From: Parasitella parasitica
Taxonomy: Eukaryota; Mucoromycota; Mucoromycetes; Mucorales; Mucoraceae
DNA: 64,000 bases
Direction: 5' to 3'
Assembly: GCA_025201805.1 (NCBI GenBank)
Contig: MU619283.1
Span: forward strand, 39,381 to 103,380
Shown here piece by piece: positions 24,991-35,911 of this stretch. The notes beneath the pieces were generated by a model, which was given only the letters and a program-made list of their open reading frames with translations, made no database searches and was not told the origin of the DNA. Numbering within the stretch: the first letter of the stretch is position 1; each line of letters starts with the position of its first letter. Position numbers and translations under genes: made by a program.

Positions 24991-26172
24991 CTATTGTGAT
25001 ACATTTGATGTTGGTTCACGAGAAAATTCATAATATCTAAATCGAACAATTCCTTCTTCTTCCTCTCTATCACTATCTTGAGTTTTTCTTATAAAGAACC
25101 CCAACGACCTCATTTTGGCTTCAAAATGATTCACTTCTTGCCAATGGGTTTCTCTCAATGGAATCATAAAGTAAAAGTCCTTCTTCAGCAGCTTTTCAAC
25201 AGCCATCGGAAGGTGCTCGGCATGTTCCATCTCATAGAGCAGATCGCTGGCAATGACAACGTCAAACTTTTGATTATGCCATTCATCACATTCACCTTTG
25301 GCTACCTTGATAAAGTCGAGTTTGGAAACTTTGGCTCGAGATTGATTCAATTCAACATTGTACGCCACGTTCTCGAGCACACGAGGATGATAATCTGTCA
25401 CATGGACCTCGCTAGCTCCCAAGTGATCACATATCAAACCTACCATTCCTGTACCTGTGCCTAATTCAAGTACACGGCAATCGGAAATGTCGGGTATAAT
25501 ATTTTGTTGTAGCAGCTTCCTGTAAGAATCCCCATTGTGAATATCTCATTATGATATAATTAGAAAAGAAAAAAGAACCCTTACTTCGCCATCATAGGTG
25601 CTGCTCCCCATGTTTTAGCCCCAAGACCATTGCCAATATAGCCTGGCTCATGGAGAGGAACAAGTAGCTCTTGTCGTACACCATCAGAATTCAGGTACGG
25701 AATGTGCCACGTGCGGGTAATTGCGCCTGCAGCTTAGTTAAACGTATATTGATTGGTTAATCAGGCAACAGAAAATATTGTTTGTTATCAAACCTTGTCT
25801 GCCAGACATGTGTGCAATTAACCGACCAGCCTTATTAATTCTCTCATCATCCTTGCCATCCTCAAATAGCATCTCTGAAGAGATAAGCTTCACCAAGATG
25901 AAATTAGAATATTTTCTGGCTGTTTTGATATCGTTGGGATGAACAATGTATTGTTTATACTCTTCTTCTTCAATTTCATCATGGTCTATATCTCCAAAAC
26001 TCATAAAAAGGTGAGCAGAGAGTCCTATCAACTCTTCAAGCGCATCCAACAGACGATCAATGTAATCTCTTGCTGTATTGCCTTTCGTTTTTGCAGAAGA
26101 TATGGCTAAATTTGAAAGATCTTCGATTCGTTCTAACAAAATATCCGGATTTGTTATCTTGATCGTTGCCAT
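24991..26172 (-). CDS. SAM-dependent protein methyltransferase (Methyltransf_16, METTL21/Rrg1-like)
   Basis: Likely protein-lysine methyltransferase of the cytosol. The ATG at 26170-26172 begins a helical N-terminal region of about 145 residues. An intron (about 25733-25793) leads to RTWHIPYLNSDGV and the family block LGAKTWGAAPMM. A second intron (about 25520-25584) precedes the SAM-binding motif I, CRVLELGTGTGMVGLICDHL. Motif post I is VHVTDYHPRVLENVAYN, and the catalytic-side motif is FDVVIASDLLYEMEHAEHLP. The gene ends at 24991 after VRFRYYEF. About 340 aa with all SAM-binding motifs. The family assignment is firm; the substrate protein cannot be read from the sequence. Confidence 0.87.
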
Positions 26173-27592
26173 GGAGATTGAATACGGTTGCTGATATTGA
26201 TCTTGATTCTGGTGGTGAAACGACTAGTGCTAAGAAATAAAGAAAAATAAAGGGACGAAAATATTCTCTTCATCGTCAAGACGGAGTAAGGACGAAGAAA
26301 GCTATTTGCGGCGCTTCAAGGGACTCGTCTATTGTCGATTGGCAATTTTGACGGTTTCTGTCGCTCAAACAAACATTGATCTACACTTCGATCGTAAATA
26401 GTAAATAAACGCGAAATAAACAAATACTCTAATTCGATTAGTACAAATTTGCAGCTTCATTGATCTTAAGCTTTGATCAGCAGAAATCAAATGTCTTGAA
26501 AAATGTATTCTACCAGACATGCCCTGGTATGTTTTAGAAGGTATATTGGTCATTTAGTTTGCTTTCAAGGATCCTCTTCTTTGATGTATCGGTATCTATA
26601 TAAGATAACTACGTTTGCAAAAGGTTCTAGTAGAAAATATTTGATTTTGTGCATTTAAACAAATCGAATGCATATTGTGTTTGCTATGCATCTAAAATGA
26701 TATCATATTTTATAATGCTAATATTAAGCCTGTGTCATACTAACGAGTTTTACATAATGTTCTGTATTGAGACTAATGAATACAAGGAATCTTGTTGATA
26801 TGTCAAGCCAAGGCAATCTTCTGTTGAATAATATATTCATTAGCAGCAAAATAGCACAGTTGGGTCTTCTCAAAATATTAACTTTCGCACAATAACAATT
26901 TTTCGACTTCATTACTACTCAAATTCTCACATTTTCGACTCAAATTGCAAGCCCAGAGTTTGTTGGGGGGGGGCTCATTTAGACAGAATATTAAGTATAA
27001 TACGATACAGAAATAATAATCAACTACTTGAGCAAACTATGCAGACCTTGAGATGTCCTCCCTAGAACAATTGAAAATACCAAAGAATGATATTACACAC
27101 TGGATAGGGTTTGAATATTATATCATTTTAAGCATTGAAACAATTAATGGACATATGGCAAAAGGGAAGGATGCAAACAAAGCAGCCGCATACATAACAG
27201 TTGGCGGGAACAAAGTAGCCATCATCCTTTTATCGAATCTCACGTTTATCAGTTCCAAATACTGCCGCCGTGAATGCCAGCAACATCGTTCTACGAGCAT
27301 AATTTATGGAATATGCCGTATGTTATTCTAGTCGAACCATCTGGATCGCACCGGTGTTAATTTCTGCGCCGCCTAGAGCACTTTCGGCATTAGTTAATCT
27401 AACTATTCGTATGGTAGCTTTTGTGCTCCCCATCAACTTTTAAGGTCTTCAATCTATGCTCGCTTCAGTGCTCAAACAACAACCAATAACCAAGCCGTGC
27501 TGGTCACCAAAACCTTCACCTCCTTGTTATGTGTCAGGTTGTTTTTTTTCCTACTTCTTTCTTCTTTTCCTTTGCTTTTTTAAATTTATTTA
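26173..27592. other. Intergenic region
   Basis: About 1.4 kb. A run of nine G lies near 26966-26974. The open frame 27053-27331 starts with ATG but shows no motif or coding support. The last 60 bases are a pyrimidine-rich leader before the small ORF at 27593. Confidence 0.55.
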
Positions 27593-27826
27593 ATGTCTAC
27601 TAGTGCATCTGTACTTTCTGATTCTAAGAATAAAAAGGTCGATCCAGCACATCCAACACAAGATCCTTTTTCTTCGCCAGAAGAATCTTCAAATGTAAAC
27701 AACTGTTTCTGCTGTGGTGTTTTCTTGGTTCCACTGGCTGCTCTAGGTGGCTTGATTGATCAAATTATGAGAAAAATATCCAGAATATTTCGCAGCAGCA
27801 ATGATGATACCAACAACAAAGCATAA
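27593..27826 (+). CDS. Small hypothetical protein, 77 aa
   Basis: Not recognised. It starts MSTSASVLSDSKNKK after a long pyrimidine-rich leader like those before glutamate synthase and THI6 in this window, which supports real expression. The middle holds a Cys cluster (NCFCCGVFLVPLAALGG) with a short hydrophobic stretch that could be membrane-associated or lipid-modified. The C-terminus is amphipathic and basic (DQIMRKISRIFRSS). No introns. It is convergent with LSM1, separated by the long T run. Confidence 0.5.
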   Translation: MSTSASVLSDSKNKKVDPAHPTQDPFSSPEESSNVNNCFCCGVFLVPLAALGGLIDQIMRKISRIFRSSNDDTNNKA

Positions 27827-27892
27827 AAAGACACTACCTAATACTTTATTATACTAAAATACATTAATAATAAACCTACTTTTTTTTCTTTT

Positions 27893-27894
<2 letters not shown>

Positions 27895-27949
<55 letters not shown>
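27895..27949. repeat. 55-base T homopolymer
   Basis: An uninterrupted run of 55 T between the convergent small ORF and LSM1, preceded by further T-rich sequence. It would be A-rich in the LSM1 3' flank on the minus strand. Confidence 0.9.
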
Positions 27950-27951
<2 letters not shown>

Positions 27952-28037
27952 CAACATCAATGATGAACCTTTGTTTTGAAAAAAAATTAAGACGATTTAT
28001 ACATTTTGGATGATTATATTACTATTTACTGTTGTTA

Positions 28038-28658
28038 TCAATACAAGTCATTTTGTGCAGAATCAACACAAAATCCTTGATCATGCAAGATTTTGCTTCT
28101 AATCTTCTCAACCTTTTCCTTTGCTTCGGTTTCTTCACGTTGTGCAACCAAAATTTCTTCGACAGGAACCTGCCTTAAATTTATTTGGTCTTCCTTTTCC
28201 AGATCCTGGATCAACAAAAATTAAGTATACAGTATTTGGTCTTTTTATATTCGTACTGATGCTTACAATTTCGCCAAGTAGGACCACATTCTCACCACGA
28301 ATCAAAAAGATACCTCTTGGAATGTCGCCATAACAATTACCCACATAGATTCGTTCGATTGTATCTTGCAAAACTAAATTTGCTATTTATTTTGCATTAA
28401 TAAAATATGACCCATTCCAATTACCCCTTCAGAAAAAAGAAAGAAAGAAAAAAAGACTAACCGAATTGATCAAATGATCGCAGAGTGCCAATCAACTTGC
28501 GCCCATCTCTCAAAACAACCATCAACTTTTCTAGTGCACATTAAAAAAATCCATCTTTTGTTACGCGCGTTCGAAAATTTCGGTTTAAACAACTTACTGT
28601 CAATACTGTCAATAAGACCGGTTGACGTAGTGAAAAAGGGTCCACTAGAAATCTCCAT
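28038..28658 (-). CDS. LSM1: U6 snRNA-associated Sm-like protein LSM1
   Basis: Subunit of the cytoplasmic Lsm1-7 ring that binds deadenylated mRNA and promotes decapping. Splicing three short introns gives 137 aa: [58 protein letters not shown], then the Sm2 motif [20 protein letters not shown]. The Sm1 motif and the Arg-Gly of Sm2 that contact RNA are present, and the C-terminal helix extension ([20 protein letters not shown]) is the Lsm1-specific one. The start at 28658 follows the family length. All splice sites are GT/AG, and the frame closes at 28038. Confidence 0.95.
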
Positions 28659-29078
28659 ACTCGAACGAAATCAAAAAAAATGTATTCAAGAAAATAGACG
28701 AGGTAGAAAAGAGACGAAAAATTAGTATCACTGTGCTGTAAACTGGTGTACATTTGAAGCTCTACGTGACTCGTCTTGGTATTAGAAATGGTCTTTGATG
28801 CTAAACGACAATACAGAGGTAGCCCAGTATTGTTTACGTAAGACTATGGATCACTTAGCTACTGATTTGGATATTTAATCAATACAACAGTTTACACAAT
28901 AGGCTTTTCAGGAGCAGCGCACTCTCAGGTATGTATTTTATCCATGGAGATAGCCTCAGATAAAGGTTGGAACGAACTTGGGGTTATAAGCACTGGAACC
29001 CCTTCGAACGAGCTTAAATTTCATGCATCAAAATTGTAAAAAATAAATACGCTGATGACTATAAAGTGTGATATTACA
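28659..29078. other. Region upstream of LSM1
   Basis: Possible short exons on the plus strand begin at ATG 28788, but several splice choices are equally good and none gives a recognisable protein. I leave it uncalled. Confidence 0.4.
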
Positions 29079-29216
29079 GTCAATATTGAATCAATCAAGT
29101 TACATCAGCCCTTGGCAAATCAATTATCAATATTAGATTTGAATGGCTCATTGGTATCCAGAATGCGCAACAACAAACCCATGTACCCGTCAATGTATTT
29201 TATGGTGCAGCGGTAA
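29079..29216 (+). pseudogene. Possible fragment of an FCP1/NIF-type phosphatase
   Basis: An open stretch after an AG acceptor-like site reads ILDLNGSLVSRMRNNK, close to the ILDLNGTLVSR-type HAD motif 1 of fungal FCP1-like proteins, with Ser in place of Thr. The frame ends with TAA at 29214-29216 and the rest of the domain is not found downstream. An overlapping frame is also open here, so the call is weak. Confidence 0.3.
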
Positions 29217-30032
29217 TATCTGTTGTATGGAAAAGGCAAACTTTCCTCAATTTTACCTGTAAGGCGATATGATATGAAGGTATCTGATGTTATAATTGGT
29301 TATTGCATACATCATACACTATCGTACGTGGAAGTGTCATAATATCATGTAAAGAAAAGAACTCCTTCCACATCTTTTACTGTTCACATTGGTTTATGCC
29401 ATTTTGTAACCGTTTACTACATTAGTTCCTGTTTTCTTTTGTATCCGCACTGCACTTTTGCCTTCAGTTAGAGGGCATTGGTAATTTCAGGGTTAGTGAG
29501 CTTGTTGAATAAGCATGTAAACAGCCATTCGACCTCCAATATCTCCTCATAACTCTCTACATCTTTCAACATCCACATCGAGACTTATCATTCAAGGTGA
29601 TCCATCGCTGAGGATCATATACGTCAAACATACATTTCGAAATCAAATCCTTACTTTACTTTTCTTTATGAATACCTGAACTCATTGTATCGATGGCTTG
29701 TAATTGATTGTATTACTGACTTATTGGCCTGAACCCTAAGGGTTGGCAAAAAAATGGTATTCATCTTATTTCAACGGCTATGTTCACTGCTCCCATTTTT
29801 CTTAAGTTTATCCTTTCCTATATCGATCTAGCCACCAAAAATACCTCTCTGAATCTGTATCATACTCACATCAAGCGAGCTGGTTGGTATGTTTATCATA
29901 ATAATGATCGAGGGTTACTTGATCTAAAACCATTAAAGAGATTTGCTGCAACACTGAGATATCGCACTACGATAAATATTAAATAGTAATATATTTCATC
30001 CATGTAATTCTATATAATGTCTATGCGGATGT
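29217..30032. other. Intergenic region
   Basis: About 0.8 kb. A 68-codon frame (29780-29986) is open but has no known motif. Nothing else seen. Confidence 0.45.
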
Positions 30033-30785
30033 CTATGCGGAGGAGGAGGATGATGACAATGTGGTTGATGGCATGGCTGAGGCTTGCTGCGTATTAGTGG
30101 AGTTTGTCACCTTTAGAGGTTGAAGCGATTTTTGATTCATGTGAGATAAATAAGAGTTCCAAGCAATTCCAAAGCACGAATTAACAATAGGTCTATAATG
30201 AATGGGTATCAGTGAAAATGTGAATATGTTGACAAAAGGCCAGTAGCAGTAAGCGTTCATGAGTCCCTTGAAATAACTATTTTCGAATTTCATCTTGATT
30301 TCTGTCAATGTACGACCTTCTAATATGGAAATACCACTCATGAAAATAGCTAGGATGGCCGGTGAAAATAATGCTTGATCTATGCCAACTCTAACAAACG
30401 TTGCTATCTCAGAAAAAAAAAAGAAAGATCAGTCATCTGAACATTATAAAGACGAAAAATAAACAAACCTGCCCATTTGTTCTTAATTTTTACAGCGTTA
30501 TTGATAAACCCAAACCAGCTGCCCACTAATGGACCATTGATGGCAGCTGCATAAATCATGATCCGAACAGAGCGACCGACATCATGGTTATCGAAGCCTT
30601 TTCTCTCTATAGCTTGTTGAGAAATGATGTCTCCCAGCGTCATCATGAAGGCTATGTGTCATAGAGAGTTGTCATTAGTCTTGCTCTTCATATTTGAAAA
30701 TAGTACACTTACATGACTGCACCGCAAAGGTTCTAATGGGCTTGTTTATAATATTGTATTGATATTTTTGTATAATTGTATTCAT
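30033..30785 (-). CDS. Mpv17/PMP22/SYM1-family membrane protein
   Basis: Small integral protein of the mitochondrial inner membrane or peroxisome. The start at 30783-30785 gives MNTIIQKYQYNIINKPIRTF, the typical N-terminal helix. Two introns join SSFMMTLGDIISQQAIERKG and NGPLVGSWFGFINNAVK to ATFVRVGIDQALFSPAILAI. The family signature then follows as FKGLMNAYCYWPFVNIFTFS with IPIHYRPIVNSCFGIAWNSY, corresponding to the W-x-x-W/P-x-x-Q-x-x-N-F and NxxWNxYLS motifs. A Ser/Thr-rich tail ends at 30033. About 210-220 aa, four helices, intact. Confidence 0.9.
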
Positions 30786-32435
30786 TCAAGTAACTTATAA
30801 AGGAGAAAGAAAAGGGGAAAAGATTTAAATTATGAGGGGAAGGGGATAGGTACGGTATATGAGCTTTTTTTTAAAACCGAGAATCGTAAATGATCAATAC
30901 CTGCGATAGGTTCTAAGCAAATACTTTACCCGGTGTAGTACTGCCAACAAATGATCTTAACCGCAACGAATTTGATGGCTGCTCATATTAATAGTCTTGT
31001 GTCTTATGTTGAAAAATCGGCTGTTGTGGTCTCATTCAGCATAGCCGAGCGCATAGTACCTTACTGTTGTGCGATGCACCGAAGCAGGGTGAAGTGTCTT
31101 TGTGGTCTAATCTCCTCAAACGATACAAAGAGTTCTAGGCAGTAGATACCAAGAGTCTCTGTTTATTGCAGTTCTATGATCTTTGCAAAGAGGCTGATAT
31201 CATCAATCTTGAAATCTTTGTTTTCTTTCTCATGCTTAATCTCAAGAAGATAATGCACGATTATTCAAAGTAATCAATTACAACCTTTTCTATATGAATG
31301 ATGTTGTTGATCTATGCAAAATAGCTCTTGATAATGATTCGTTCGCAGACTCATATAAAATGTGTGTCAGATGGTCTTAAATCGTTACGTAGTTAGTTAG
31401 TGTAGCGGATAGTCTAGAAAGCGATACTGGAATGTATAACGAATATTCAAGAGGCTAATAAGTTATCTTTAGATGATAATAGTGATGCCTTGTGCTCCAG
31501 TTCACTATGTCACGTGGGTTTATTATGTATACCACGCGCTATGAACACCTTGGTCCATCGGTATTACCACAAAATCATAATGAGACAATAGAACGCTCAG
31601 GTAGGAGGATTAGATCGGGTTATCATTTTTCGTCTTACAATACGTTTATATACAATGTAAAAAGAATTAAATGCCACAATCAATTCGAAGGAGATGACTG
31701 AACTTGGGCTCAAAGCTATTGTCTTCAATCCAAAAAATTAAGATTGCCCGCAGTGTAGAGACGCTCGAAACTAGTACCATACAAAGCAGCAGTTTCCTTT
31801 TTCTTTGGTCTTGTATTTTACAAAAAAAAAAACTAGAGCATTGAATAAATTTAGATTGACCACGGATTCTTTTGTTGATGCTGGAAGGTGGGGAGCAATT
31901 GACCGTCCTTTGCTTGTATGTGCAGTCTTACGATATTGATATCTCAAATTCTGCTTCCTCCAGTAAAAGCTTAAATTACTTTGGTCAAGTTGAGAACTAT
32001 GTCAGGCTGAGAACTATGTCAAGTTTTTAAACACCATTATGCAGAAGAAAGACGACGCTAAAAGCTCACTTCCAAAAAAAATCTCTTGTATTCTCAATAA
32101 ATTACAAAAAGTATCAAGCTGATTGTTTCTGGCTCTAGAAACTTTTCCCTATAAAGCTTTGATGATGCAAATTTATCAATGAAAGGATCAATTCCAAGAG
32201 CATCATCCTCCACTGAGCGAAAAATTGGGCTCATTAAAGAATTCTCTCGCCATCAATGTTATAAAATAGGCAAGACATGAAAATCCCGTTTACTTGATTT
32301 TTTATTCTAGGCAATAGTATCGTTTTTGATAAAGAGCATGCAATATAAAGCGACATAATGAGTGTGATCATAAAAAAGACATATAACTGTTGGTTGTTGA
32401 CATGACGAAAAAAGCAGCTTAAATTGCTTTTTTTT
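30786..32435. other. Long intergenic region with possible decayed coding traces
   Basis: About 1.65 kb. Stretches such as VVDLCKIALDNDSFADSYKM (near 31301-31360) and LTTDSFVDAGRWGAIDRPLL (near 31854-31914) look protein-like, but frames shift and stops are frequent. I see no intact gene. Confidence 0.35.
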
Positions 32436-34971
32436 TTATATATTGGATTGGTCTGCTACATGCAAAGGAGCGTTGATCGACAATATTTCTGTTGGGCTAC
32501 TGCTACCAGCAGCAGGAGGGTGAGCTAGCACCTTCTGCTTTTGATGCTGAAACTTGACGTTGGAGTGAATGTGAGGGGGCTGTAGGTAAGAAAAATGTGT
32601 TGTTTGATGAACTGGTTGCTTATACATTGATGGTTCTGGTTGTGATGGCGGTGGTATTATGGGAGTAGGGAAAGCATAGTATTCTGTTACTGGGGCTTCT
32701 TTCTTTTCCATGGAGCTGCTGCTCTTGGCAGCAGGTCTCAAGTTGTTATTACTATAATGCTGTCGCTGTTGCTGAGGATACAAGTCATTGCTATAGGAGC
32801 TTACTGTTGGATAGTTATAAAACTGGGCACTGGTGCTATATTGTTGCATGGTATTGCTGTTGGGAGAGTACATCAAGGTGCCACTGTTATAATATGTATG
32901 ACAGAGGTCTGATGGAGAATTATTATTACATATCGGTATGCTGCTGACTGGATGCGAATGAGTGGCAGATGCATTCATACTGCTGTCTTGCGAAAATTCC
33001 ACTTTTGGCCTCGTGGATGCTTGTTCCTCTAAATAGGAGTCAGCAAATTTGGAAAGATGGCAAAAGTACATGGAGAAATCATTATGGTTAGCTGAATTAC
33101 TATTCTGCGAAAACGAATTTTGGCTGGGCTGTGGCTGTTCGTTTATGCATTGCGAATACGACGTGTTACTCGGATCGTTAGACTTTGGTCTGTCTTGAGG
33201 CACAGATGGCTGTGGGCTGTGCTGTCTTTGGCGTACCTTATTTGTGCCATCAGCAAGATCAAATAGTCGCCGCTTGTCTGTTTTCGTTGCAGAGTTTATC
33301 ATGTCGCTGTAATTTTTTGAAAAGAACCCAAGGTCATTTAGATTTTCGTTTGCGAACTGGGTGGGGTCAATGCCAAGCTGGGCAGCCAAAGTCTCAATGT
33401 TTTCTTGAAGCTGATCAATGTCGTCCGTAATCGCTTGAGCTGAGCGAGCGGTGGGCTGTGATGCAACATACGTAAGACTGGCTGGCTGCACTGTTCCAAT
33501 GTCGACAATAGTTGAATAGGAACTCGCTACTGTTTTTTGCTTTCTATCTATTATAAAGGTTGGTAATTTGACAGCGTAGTATCTGATGAGATTAATACCT
33601 TGGCTAGCAAAATCAAATTTGCACGTATTATCAGGGGCTGTCTAACTGTTAAAAATACGAGGTAAAAAGTGGCACACGCTTGAATAATTTACCTTCCAAG
33701 TTTATTGCGGCCGGGCTCGTATCGTCATCTCCATCGCTTCCACTGCTGTTTCCACTGCTGTTGCCACTGCTGTTGCCACTATCGCTGCTAGCAGCACCGC
33801 CGTCGCTGCTTCCGAGAGCACTATCACTGCTATGGTCACGCGCAGAAACGTTGCATTTTGAAATTGATTTCGAAAGATGCTTCATGTTCATCTTGTAATT
33901 GTTCGGATCGGCTTGTGCTGGCTGATTGGAAGGTTCAGCTTGATCAAATTCAGCATTTTTGTTACTGGAGCTCATCAGCAAACAGTTGTCATTGGAAAAT
34001 ACAGCAGTGAGGAATTGCAAAATTTTGGAGATGACTTGTTGGTGTTTCTGGTGTTTCTCTCTGGAAGCCAAGGTTTCTTGCCAAATGATTTCGTTATCGC
34101 GATGCAAATTACAAAGATCGGCAGTGATGTTGACTTGGTGTTTTTTGATAGAAGATATCTCCCTTACCAAAGCTCCCAAATTGACAGGATCTGCATTAGC
34201 TTCTTGACGATCTCGATTTCGCTTTCGTGTAACTAGAATCAAGAGATCTGGCCGATTCTTTTGGAAATTCGGACTACTAAATTCCCACTCCTCAACATTC
34301 GGGTTCTTCTTGTCATGATGGAGATGGGGCACTTTGTGGAAATCATACATGTTTAGCTGGCGAACAAATGATGCAAATGTGTTGTGCTTATAAAAACGAG
34401 GTAGGATGAGCCTTGCAAATTCTTCATGGCTTTCAACTGATTGCGAGCTTAGTATAATGGAGACCTAGTCGAGATAATGTCTTTTTTTTTTCTTACCTAG
34501 AAACGAATTGCCTTCAACGGACCACCGAATAAATGGGTCTGTTGAGGGGTCTCCTACCATGCTATAAAAAAAACATCAGCACACATGCAACCATTGACCG
34601 CCAAGCTAATGCTTTTTTTTTTTTTTTTTTTTTTTTTTGTGTGTGCTCTGTTCTTTTAAAAGGACAACTTACTTGTAAAGCTTGTGTAGAAAGGCAGGGA
34701 CGCTGCGCTGAGACGATATTTTATGAAGAAGATTAATGTAGTCGCTGCTGGTGCCAATTGCGGCACTTTTGTCTACATGTACTGATTGAGTCGCAGCAGG
34801 AGGCTGATATTTTTTTCGTTTGCTACTAGTGGATGGCTTGTTACTGGCACTAGCAGCAAGTTGAGCTGGGTTCAGGTCGGCTAGTCGCTCCTGGTTTGGG
34901 CCGTCGGTCGTAAAGGGTCTTTTTCTGGTAGAGATGCTGGCATTGGGGGATCCGCGCGAATTATGATCCAT
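32436..34971 (-). CDS. Heat shock transcription factor (HSF)
   Basis: Trimeric nuclear regulator that binds nGAAn arrays. The ATG is at 34969-34971. After a Pro/Ser/Lys-rich N-terminus the DNA-binding domain starts in exon 1 (SVPAFLHKLYKMV). It continues through a small exon (DPFIRWSVEGNSFLV) and a third (EEFARLILPRFYKHNTFASF, VRQLNMYDFHKV, WEFSSPNFQKNRPDLLILV). All core residues of helix 3 are there. The HR-A/B trimerisation coil follows (LVREISSIKKHQVNITADLC on). Then comes a Ser/Gly/Asp-rich repeat stretch (33720-33790) encoding repeated Gly-Asn-Ser-Ser. After the last intron a Gln/Asn/Ser/Tyr-rich activation region ends at 32436. An intron in the DNA-binding domain carries a 26-base T run (about 34613-34638). 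About 700 aa. Confidence 0.93.
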
Positions 34972-35911
34972 TATTTATACTCTGAAAATCTAACAAGGGA
35001 TTGATAAAAAAAAAACGATCAATAACTACAACATGAAACCAGATGGAAAGAAAGAAAAAGAAAAAAAAAACGAGTTAAAAAGAAGAAAAAAAAATGAGTG
35101 AATGGGGCACGGTAAAGCAATGGCGTTTCGCAGAACGTTAAAGAAGTTTTATTTTTACCTGTGTAATTGTTCTCGAGAAAAGCTCTATTGTTGTTGCAAA
35201 TGACAGTTACGCTTTTTTAACATACATGTGTGAAAATCAGTGAGTTTTTAGGCATGTACAAGTATTGTAACATCAAGAAAAAATGTCACTGTCGTGCTTT
35301 TTCATTTCTTTCAGTTACATTATACTAACTCACAATATTCTATACGTTGAGGTTTCAGGATTTCGTCTAATTTGTAAAAATGCAGATATAAAGAAAATGG
35401 TGGAAAGGGAAGCGGCAAAAATACGTTTGGCCTCATAAACTAGTGTCCTGTGTGGAACCAGTAAAAGCATTCTAAATCGGATTCTACAAAGGATCGAATC
35501 GATTTTGACAAAGCTGGATTCCAACTTGTCTAAAAGGCCAATTTAGGCAATATTCAATCCAATAGTCTATACTGTTCTATACAACAAAGTTGACACATGA
35601 GCAATACATAAATAGCATGAACTTGTCTTGAGTCACCCTACGCTGCAAAGTCTGAATGGTATTAGGCTGCAGCTTTTTTCTGTAAAAATTACAACCAAAA
35701 GGGCCCCGAGATCAAGAAATCACGTACGATATCTTGATCTCAATTTGCATAGGATAATTACGCAATGACTCCTTGAATTCATCCGGATCGTGGTCAAAGA
35801 AAGGCACGTATGAAAAAACGATTGATCGTCAACGACTAAAGCTGTTCAAGGAGAATGCTCTTATTTATTTTATTGCAGTATTAAGGCAAATCGGTAACAA
35901 ACGCATCTCAA
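34972..35911. other. Region upstream of the HSF gene and 3' flank of the tRNA modification gene
   Basis: About 0.94 kb, AT-rich, with A runs at 35007-35092. No gene supported. Confidence 0.55.

Noticed and set aside
27053-27331. A 92-codon plus frame beginning with ATG
   Set aside because: No motif, no upstream leader pattern and poor coding character.
27325-27375. tRNA-like GTCGAACC segment
   Set aside because: No acceptor or anticodon stem could be paired around it.
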